A DNA stretch of 9,907 bases from Cytophagales bacterium (GTDB lineage: Bacteria; Bacteroidota; Bacteroidia; Cytophagales; Cyclobacteriaceae), in NCBI GenBank assembly GCA_029262955.1, contig JAJCYL010000110.1:1-9907 (forward strand), given 5' to 3'. The notes beneath the pieces are model-generated. The model worked only from the letters and a program-made list of their open reading frames with translations, did not search any database and was not told the origin of the DNA. Both the position numbers and the translations under genes were made by a program. Shown one piece after another: positions 6,553-9,907 of this stretch (its first letter is position 1; every line of letters starts with the position of its first letter).

Positions 6553-7602
6553 ATGAATCAAGTAATAATCTTAATGATATTTTTAATATCAACGACAGCT
6601 ACATATTGTCAAAGTATTGAACTCATTGTAAACGCAGAAAATGCTACTCAAACACTTAAATTTTTAAATCTTAGGAGTAGCGATACGACAGAAGCAAGGA
6701 AAATTTTATCCTTAGAAGGGACAGAAGGTATGCTTCAGCATGACTCTCAGTTCAACAAGGAGATGACCAGCGAAAGTTTCATAAAGGAGCTAACTGACAC
6801 CAATTCGGTAAGTAACGTATTTGGCTTCAAAGAGATAAGAAATAATTTGACTACTATCCGAGCTACTATTCAACTACTTGAAGATAGTTTGAATGTAATA
6901 AACAAGCGTGTCGAAGAGAGGTTAAGAAAATATTGTCCTGAAAAGAGTGAAACGATTAATGTATATTTTGTTTTAGGCGGCAACTCTGATGGCTTTACGG
7001 ATGACAATAATTCCTTTTACCTAGAGATTCAGTACTATCTTGATCTTGAGGATATTGATGGAATTATTAGCATGGTTGCTCATGAAGTGTACCACATAAT
7101 ACAAGAACGAAACTTTGCCCATGAAATCGAAAAATTAAAATTGCGCGACACGCTTCAAAGTGTTTATATGTTAATTCGAAATGTGTATCAGGAAGGCAGC
7201 GCATCTTTAGTTGGCGACCCATCATCAATAAAGCATCCCAAAGGGCATTCACTATTTCTGCAAAAAAAGTACAAAAGAAACCTTTTGAAACTGGAAGAAA
7301 GCTTCTACTTATTCGAATCCCTCCTACTTCAATCCATTGAAAACCCTAATGAAGATTTACTTTATGGAATTGCGTTTGGCGCACAATGGGACAGCCCTCT
7401 TTATTTTGTTGGTTACGAAATATGCACCCAACTGGAACGGAAAAAAGGAGAAGATGCTATGATAGAATATCTATCAAAATCACCGACTTATTTCTTTATG
7501 GATTACATACATTTATATCAATCCGATTCTCAGGTTAAGTATAAATTTTCTACAGCTACTGAAAAAGCATTAGAAAATATTCATGATCAGATGATAAAAT
7601 AA
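6553..7602 (+). CDS. Secreted HExxH putative zinc metallopeptidase-like protein (DUF5700-like?)
   Basis: 349 residues. Residues 1-20 (MNQVIILMIFLISTTATYCQ) form a hydrophobic signal peptide with a likely signal peptidase cut near YCQ/S, so the protein is probably exported; the cysteine is not in a convincing lipobox. The key motif is AHEVYHIIQE with H177-E178-V-Y-H181, a zinc-binding HExxH, followed 33 residues later by NVYQEGSAS with Glu214, a plausible third ligand as in gluzincins. The strand before it (VYFVLGGNSDGF, about 137-148) and overall layout resemble putative zinc-dependent peptidases of the DUF5700/DUF2268 kind; I am not certain which. No other domain is seen. The gene is more AT-rich than the upstream block and stands alone, 10 bp before an intron remnant, so horizontal acquisition is plausible. 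Substrate unknown. Confidence 0.7.
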   Translation: MNQVIILMIFLISTTATYCQSIELIVNAENATQTLKFLNLRSSDTTEARKILSLEGTEGMLQHDSQFNKEMTSESFIKELTDTNSVSNVFGFKEIRNNLTTIRATIQLLEDSLNVINKRVEERLRKYCPEKSETINVYFVLGGNSDGFTDDNNSFYLEIQYYLDLEDIDGIISMVAHEVYHIIQERNFAHEIEKLKLRDTLQSVYMLIRNVYQEGSASLVGDPSSIKHPKGHSLFLQKKYKRNLLKLEESFYLFESLLLQSIENPNEDLLYGIAFGAQWDSPLYFVGYEICTQLERKKGEDAMIEYLSKSPTYFFMDYIHLYQSDSQVKYKFSTATEKALENIHDQMIK

Positions 7603-7660
7603 AACTACCACCAATCGAGTGGATGGCTGACGGTCAAATGACCGCCAGTGCACTCCTCAC

Positions 7661-7690
7661 ATGCTTGCGCTGAAGCTTCAGCATAGGTGC
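7661..7690 (+). repeat. Short palindromic insertion element, copy A (between intron domains V and VI)
   Basis: A 30-nt unit with the perfect palindrome GCTGAAGCTTCAGC (7669-7682) followed by ATAGGTGCC. It separates CTCAC and CACCACC, which are adjacent in ordinary group II introns (minus strand GGTGGTGTGAG), and is flanked by CAC on both sides. Related to copies at 7966-7998 and 8841-8869. Confidence 0.6.
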
Positions 7691-7696
7691 CACCAC

Positions 7697-7714
7697 CCCC
7701 GAAAGCTTTCGGGG
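7697..7714. repeat. 18-bp perfect palindrome CCCCGAAAGCTTTCGGGG within intron domain V
   Basis: The palindrome lies on the 3' strand of the domain V-like hairpin, between GTAC and GGTGGT on the minus strand, where intact introns have only a few bases (the two-nucleotide bulge and adjoining pairs). It should disrupt the catalytic core. It shares the central AGCTT with the other palindromic units here. Confidence 0.6.
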
Positions 7715-7862
7715 TACGGTTCTCGTACTTGGCGGTTCGTTAAGCATACTACAGTCGCTCTTTACACCAACCATAGCTTTGTTCTAATCTTTGATAGGGC
7801 TACTCCCGATCCCAATAACTACTTGGGACGGAACGCTCCCTGCCAAATTTCGAACTACCTAA

Positions 7863-7881
7863 CCCCGCATCAAGTGCGGGG
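7863..7881. repeat. Short palindrome CCCCGCA-TCAAG-TGCGGGG
   Basis: Seven-base-pair perfect arms around a 5-nt centre, inside the intron remnant just before the pre-ORF region. Same GC-rich short-palindrome style as the units at 7697, 7917 and 8701. Confidence 0.5.
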
Positions 7882-7916
7882 CAGGCTGTTCGGCCCTTCA
7901 TCAACTCGTGAGAACT

Positions 7917-7935
7917 CCCCGATTCGCTATCGGGG
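7917..7935. repeat. Short palindrome CCCCGAT-TCGCT-ATCGGGG
   Basis: Seven-base-pair perfect arms around a 5-nt centre, inside the intron remnant. It shares the CCGAT/ATCGG arms with the longer perfect palindrome at 8701-8720, suggesting one dispersed palindrome family. Confidence 0.5.
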
Positions 7936-7965
7936 CTCAAGTCCTGTTGACTACTATGGCCTCTG

Positions 7966-7998
7966 TACTCTGTCGCCGAAGCTTTTTAGCGTAGGTGT
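7966..7998 (+). repeat. Short palindromic insertion element, copy B (inside the intron's conserved GTCAG/CAGAGG region)
   Basis: A 33-nt unit containing GCCGAAGCTTTTTAGCGTAGG. On the minus strand it separates GAAGTCAG from CAGAGGCCATAG, which I recall as contiguous in intact Bacteroidota introns. CTG flanks it on both sides (7963-7965 and 7999-8001). The stretch CTGTCGCYGAAGCTT is shared with copy C at 8841. Confidence 0.6.
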
Positions 7999-8312
7999 CT
8001 GACTTCTCAGTCTCTATCTCGTAGAGTCCGAGATATCCCCTGGTAAGCTAAATCACCTTCTGACTAAAACTACCGGATCTACATGTTGTCCAATTCATCG
8101 AGATCGGGCTTCACAAAGATGTGTTTGCTCACCCTGTACAACATGCCTCTGTATCCGGTTCCTGTTTGTTAGTTCAGTCATTTGTAGTCCTGCTTACTTC
8201 ACTGCTCAAGTCACCTCAAACCAGCTTGCAGCTTACTAATACTTCCTCTCGACAGGCGCATAGGAGACTTCCACTCCATAAACTATATTTACCATTCAGG
8301 GCACACACAAAA

Positions 8313-8445
8313 GCTATGGCAAATGGCGGACGAAAGTGTTGACGAAAATATTTATCTTGCTATTACGTTCGGTTACGGTGGACAGAAACGTTTTCAAAAC
8401 CGCAACTTGCCATAGCCGAGCGTTACCATCAAGCGTTACCATCAA
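8313..8445 (+). repeat. Imperfect long hairpin followed by CGTT box; attC-like site candidate 1
   Basis: Arms 8313-8329 (GCTATGGCAAATGGCGG) and 8400-8416 (CCGCAACTTGCCATAGC) pair at 15 of 17 positions around a 70-nt loop. The right arm is followed by CGAGCGTTACC; GCGTTACCATCAA is present as two exact tandem copies, at 8420-8432 and 8433-8445. A long imperfect stem with a GTT box after its right arm is the layout of integron attC sites, but no matching R''-type box is evident on the left. It could instead be a MITE-like repeat. Confidence 0.4.
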
Positions 8446-8520
8446 TTGGGCCTTATTGCAGAACGACGAGAACTATTGTGCAAAGCGGATTGTTTGCAGT
8501 ATGCAGGCAGAGCAAACCTG

Positions 8521-8595
8521 CTTAAGTGATAGCAGCTAAGGAAGCCATGCCTTGCCGGCAGGCAGGTTTACTTAAAGGATCGCAGTAGAGGAAGC
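8521..8595 (+). repeat. Imperfect 25-nt direct repeat flanking a GCCGGC palindrome
   Basis: CTTAAGTGATAGCAGC... at 8521-8545 recurs at 8571-8595 with 19 of 25 identical positions and the shared end AGGAAGC. Between them lie CTTGCCGGCAGG and GGCAGG (8551-8566), related to the palindrome at 9051. AAACCTGC (8513-8520) and GCAGGTTT are also inverted copies. No coding potential is seen. Confidence 0.35.
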
Positions 8596-8700
8596 AAGGT
8601 ATTGAGCTGAATGAATACTGCAAACCAGGACTAAATCATCACTTTTCCTATCTCGGATTTTCATGCAGGTGGGTTGGCCGGAAAATGAGGGCGGATTGAG

Positions 8701-8720
8701 CTTCCGATAGCTATCGGAAG
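8701..8720. repeat. 20-bp perfect palindrome CTTCCGATAGCTATCGGAAG
   Basis: A fully self-complementary 20-mer in non-coding DNA. Its core CCGATAGCTATCGG relates to the palindrome at 7917-7935 and resembles REP-like short palindromes that are frequent between genes in Bacteroidota genomes. Confidence 0.65.
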
Positions 8721-8840
8721 GCCGTGTTGCAGATCGATGGCATTAGCGCTGGCTGGTGGTGTGTCAGACGTGGGACACATTCATTTTCCAACAGACTTTT
8801 CGCTTCGTTTTTGGTCTTTCAAAAATGAAGGCCACTCACG

Positions 8841-8869
8841 CTGTCGCTGAAGCTTGCAGCGTAGGCACC
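8841..8869 (+). repeat. Short palindromic insertion element, copy C
   Basis: Contains GCTGAAGCTTGCAGC followed by GTAGGCACC (8846-8869), preceded by CTGTC as in copy B. This copy lies outside the intron remnant, between two hairpin-forming stretches, so the repeat is a dispersed element rather than part of the intron. Confidence 0.6.
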
Positions 8870-8889
8870 CGGCAGGAGAAAACCAGGTG

Positions 8890-9148
8890 GCCCAACATGA
8901 TGGTAACATCGCTTAAACCTCATGTGCTTGCTTTCTTACTCCTTCTGTAGTAACAGGCTGACCATTCACCTGCTTCTTTGGGGCATTCATGCACTCGCCA
9001 ATTTGTCTGGAATCCAAAAAGACTTGTGCTTCGCACCGTCTCTTAGGAACCCTGCCTAGCAGGCAGGCGTTGTTCATATGAAGCAGATTCACTAGCTTAG
9101 TTGTTTTAAGCAAGGATAGGCACAAGAGGTTTACACTTGGCGTTAGGC
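8890..9148 (+). repeat. Long imperfect inverted repeat with terminal boxes; attC-like site candidate 2
   Basis: TAAACCTCATGTGCTT (8914-8929) is the near-exact inverse of AGGCACAAGAGGTTTA (9118-9133), 14 of 16 positions. Outside these lie GCCCAAC (8890-8896), which fits the attC R'' consensus RYYYAAC, and GTTAGGC (9142-9148), which fits the R' consensus GTTRRRY; the two boxes are themselves complementary but for one G-U-type change. At 259 bp it is longer than usual attC sites, and its loop contains an inserted palindrome (9051-9067). It ends 52 bp before the antitoxin start. Confidence 0.45.
9051..9067. repeat. Short palindrome CCTGCCT-AGC-AGGCAGG
   Basis: Seven-base-pair perfect arms and a 3-nt centre, in the loop of the long inverted repeat. 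It matches the CCTGCC/GGCAGG style of the unit at 8551-8566. Confidence 0.5.
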
Positions 9149-9200
9149 ACAATGGCCATGATTGCCAGTCGGACAAAAAAAGTATTAAATTGATGATATT

Positions 9201-9452
9201 ATGAAAACTAGAATGAAGGAATCAAATGTGGAGAAGGAAAAACTTGAGATTATTAAGTGGGTGACCAGCCTCAAGGACAAGGACGCGATTGAAAAACTGA
9301 GAATGCTGCGTGACAGCCCGAAGAAATTGGACTGGTGGAACGAAATAACTGAAGAGGAAAAAGTGGCAATAGATAAGGGAATGGAGGATATCAAGGCAGG
9401 TCGAGTTAAACCGCATAAGGAAGCTAAAAAGCTGTATGCAAAGTGGCTATAA
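9201..9452 (+). CDS. Type II toxin-antitoxin system antitoxin (putative)
   Basis: An 83-residue hydrophilic, highly charged, helical protein directly before and overlapping a ParE-like toxin. The C-terminal half (EEEKVAIDKGMEDIKAGRVKPHKE..KLYAKWL) is the sort of tail seen in Bacteroidota antitoxins paired with RelE/ParE toxins; it would wrap the toxin, while the N-terminal part would bind DNA or dimerise. No known DNA-binding fold is clearly recognisable, so the call rests mainly on context and the overlap. The start at 9201 is chosen as the first ATG; 9213 is an alternative in the same frame. No good Shine-Dalgarno or TAnnTTTG promoter is seen. Such pairs are usually autorepressed by the complex. 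Confidence 0.75.
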   Translation: MKTRMKESNVEKEKLEIIKWVTSLKDKDAIEKLRMLRDSPKKLDWWNEITEEEKVAIDKGMEDIKAGRVKPHKEAKKLYAKWL

Positions 9453-9738
9453 ATTGTTCTGGTCTGACAGTGCATTAGAGGACCTAGAAAATATCATCAA
9501 GTACCTAACCAAAAAATGGACGCAAAAGGAAATTCGAATATTTGCTCGAAGGCTTGATAAAAGGCTAGAACTAATTTCCTCCAACCCTAGATTGTTTCCA
9601 ATGACCACAAAAAGAAAAGACATTAGGAGATCAGTTTTAACAAAGCATACTGTTATCTATTATGAAACGGCTGCTAATGTTGTGACCATTGTTGCCCTGT
9701 TTGATCCACGACAACATCCTAACAAATTGAGATTGTAG
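9436..9738 (+). CDS. Type II toxin of the RelE/ParE superfamily
   Basis: A 100-residue basic protein with the RelE/ParE fold pattern. An N-terminal strand YKLFWSDSALEDLENIIKYL leads into a long helix pair (KWTQKEIRIFARRLDKRLELISSNPRLFP), followed by strands RRSVLTKHTVIYYE and VTIVALFDPRQHPNKL; the last is highly characteristic of Bacteroidota ParE-like proteins. ParE members poison DNA gyrase and RelE members cut mRNA at the ribosome; sequence alone does not decide which. It overlaps the antitoxin by 17 bp in a different frame, so the two are translationally coupled. The pair is flanked by long hairpins on both sides (8890-9148 and 9745-9864), consistent with a mobile cassette. It appears intact. 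Confidence 0.9.
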   Translation: MQSGYKLFWSDSALEDLENIIKYLTKKWTQKEIRIFARRLDKRLELISSNPRLFPMTTKRKDIRRSVLTKHTVIYYETAANVVTIVALFDPRQHPNKLRL

Positions 9739-9744
9739 GCCACT

Positions 9745-9864
9745 GTGCCTAAAAGTGCTAAAGATCCATAGGCTTATGAGCTACTTGCAAAGAGCATTTG
9801 AATCCGATACATTTAACGAAATTAAAAAACAGTCAGCCTACTGATTTTAGCTGATCGTTGGCAC
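9745..9864 (+). repeat. Long imperfect hairpin directly after the toxin gene; attC-like site candidate 3
   Basis: Two 30-nt arms (9745-9774 and 9835-9864) are inverted copies with gaps: GTGCC/GGCAC, GCTAAA/TTTAGC and TAGGCT/AGCCTA pair in order, around a 60-nt loop. The right arm carries CGTTGGCAC, resembling the GCGTTAGGCAC ending the hairpin before the antitoxin. It begins 7 bp after the toxin stop. Its 120-bp size and two-block arms with an unpaired 7-8 nt gap match attC architecture; the boxes only partly match the RYYYAAC/GTTRRRY consensus. It could also serve as a terminator. Confidence 0.45.
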
Positions 9865-9907
9865 TATAGTCCTTAATTGCAAATATCAATTGGAATTACG
9901 AAGAGGG

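Larger units (their letters stand above)
7613..8261 (-). mobile_element. ORF-less, degenerate group II intron remnant
   Basis: Reading the minus strand, the segment opens ATGCGCCTGTCGAGAGG (8261-8245), close to the group II intron 5' end GTGCGCCTGTCGAG. It continues with domain I-like sequence, including the stem TATCTCG/CGAGATA at 8015-8035, then GAAGTCAG and CAGAGGCCATAGTAG (around 8008-7950), and GATGAAGGGCCGAAC (7903-7889), all in the order I recall from Bacteroidota introns. A domain V-like hairpin follows: ACCGCC, AAGTAC, GAGAACC, GTAC and GGTGGT (7738-7692, with an insertion). A domain VI-like stem CTGGCGGTC/GACCGTCAG is at 7648-7627, with a bulged A in CCACTCGATT at the 3' end (7613). 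Only about 150 nt separate the pre-ORF region from domain V, so the reverse transcriptase/maturase gene is missing. Insertions in conserved parts suggest it no longer splices. Exact ends are estimates. Confidence 0.7.
8262..9200. other. About 0.94 kb non-coding repeat-rich region
   Basis: Open frames exist on both strands but none has a recognisable family, and they run through the repeats, so I call no gene. The region is made of hairpin-forming stretches (8313-8416, a weaker one with TTCATTTT at 8780-8787 and AAAATGAA at 8822-8829, and 8890-9148), dispersed palindromes and imperfect direct repeats. This is typical of decayed mobile or cassette DNA. Confidence 0.6.

Noticed and set aside
7661..8002. 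113-codon plus-strand open frame
   Set aside because: It lies antisense to the group II intron remnant and runs through two palindromic insertions, so it is a by-product of intron sequence.
8121..8539. Two plus-strand open frames (8121-8342, 8336-8539)
   Set aside because: They cover the intron 5' region and the hairpin at 8313-8416; composition and content do not look like protein.
7661..9067. CRISPR array
   Set aside because: Repeats are palindromic, irregularly spaced, of differing length and without uniform spacers.
8756..9176. Open frames on both strands (8756-8950 plus, 8913-9176 minus)
   Set aside because: They cover inverted repeats and palindromes, with no recognisable domains.
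9185..9475. 96-codon minus-strand open frame
   Set aside because: Antisense to the antitoxin; the serine/isoleucine-rich translation is typical of a reverse reading of a charged helical gene.
1..9907. tRNA or rRNA genes
   Set aside because: No stretch with tRNA-like D/T-loop motifs and CCA-end layout, nor rRNA-conserved sequence, was seen.

Overview
The window looks like part of the chromosome of a Bacteroidota bacterium, most likely a Cytophagales-type marine or soil relative of Reichenbachiella, Fulvivirga or Marivirga. The evidence is moderate GC, an HU-HIG type histone-like protein, a DUF3109 protein, a Bacteroidota-style promoter (TTG, 18 nt, TACCTTTG) near 2474-2502, few Shine-Dalgarno sites, and GC-rich short palindromes in intergenic DNA. 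The genus is inference from memory, not a search result.

Positions 1-5602 are an ordinary, dense, plus-strand housekeeping block. A cut-off periplasmic-binding-protein-like gene, hemL (tetrapyrrole synthesis) and a DUF3109 cysteine-cluster gene form an operon with two ATGA stop/start overlaps. A new promoter then drives a two-gene unit: a polytopic membrane protein made of two related halves, and a CDP-alcohol phosphatidyltransferase with an N-terminal nucleotidyltransferase-like domain that seems to have lost its nucleotide-binding signature. A PhzF-family isomerase follows.

Positions 5603-6552 hold an approximately 400 bp AT-rich leader and a histone-like HU-family gene. The leader has nested hairpins and four copies of the 9-mer ATAAGTATT (two in each orientation) spaced 21-23 bp apart, which looks like an operator array for the gene downstream.

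From 6553 the character changes to accessory DNA. A more AT-rich gene encodes a secreted HExxH protein. Ten bases after its stop lies a minus-strand, ORF-less group II intron remnant (about 7613-8261), whose conserved parts are interrupted by short palindromic insertions. About 0.9 kb of non-coding DNA follows. It contains long imperfect hairpins, each followed by a CGTT-containing box, and then a ParE-type toxin-antitoxin pair flanked by such hairpins on both sides. My best reading of 6553-9864 is a run of gene cassettes with attC-like recombination sites: one cassette carries the HExxH protein and was invaded by the intron, and another carries the toxin-antitoxin pair. No integrase is present in the window, so this is a hypothesis. 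The alternative is a cluster of MITE- or REP-like elements.
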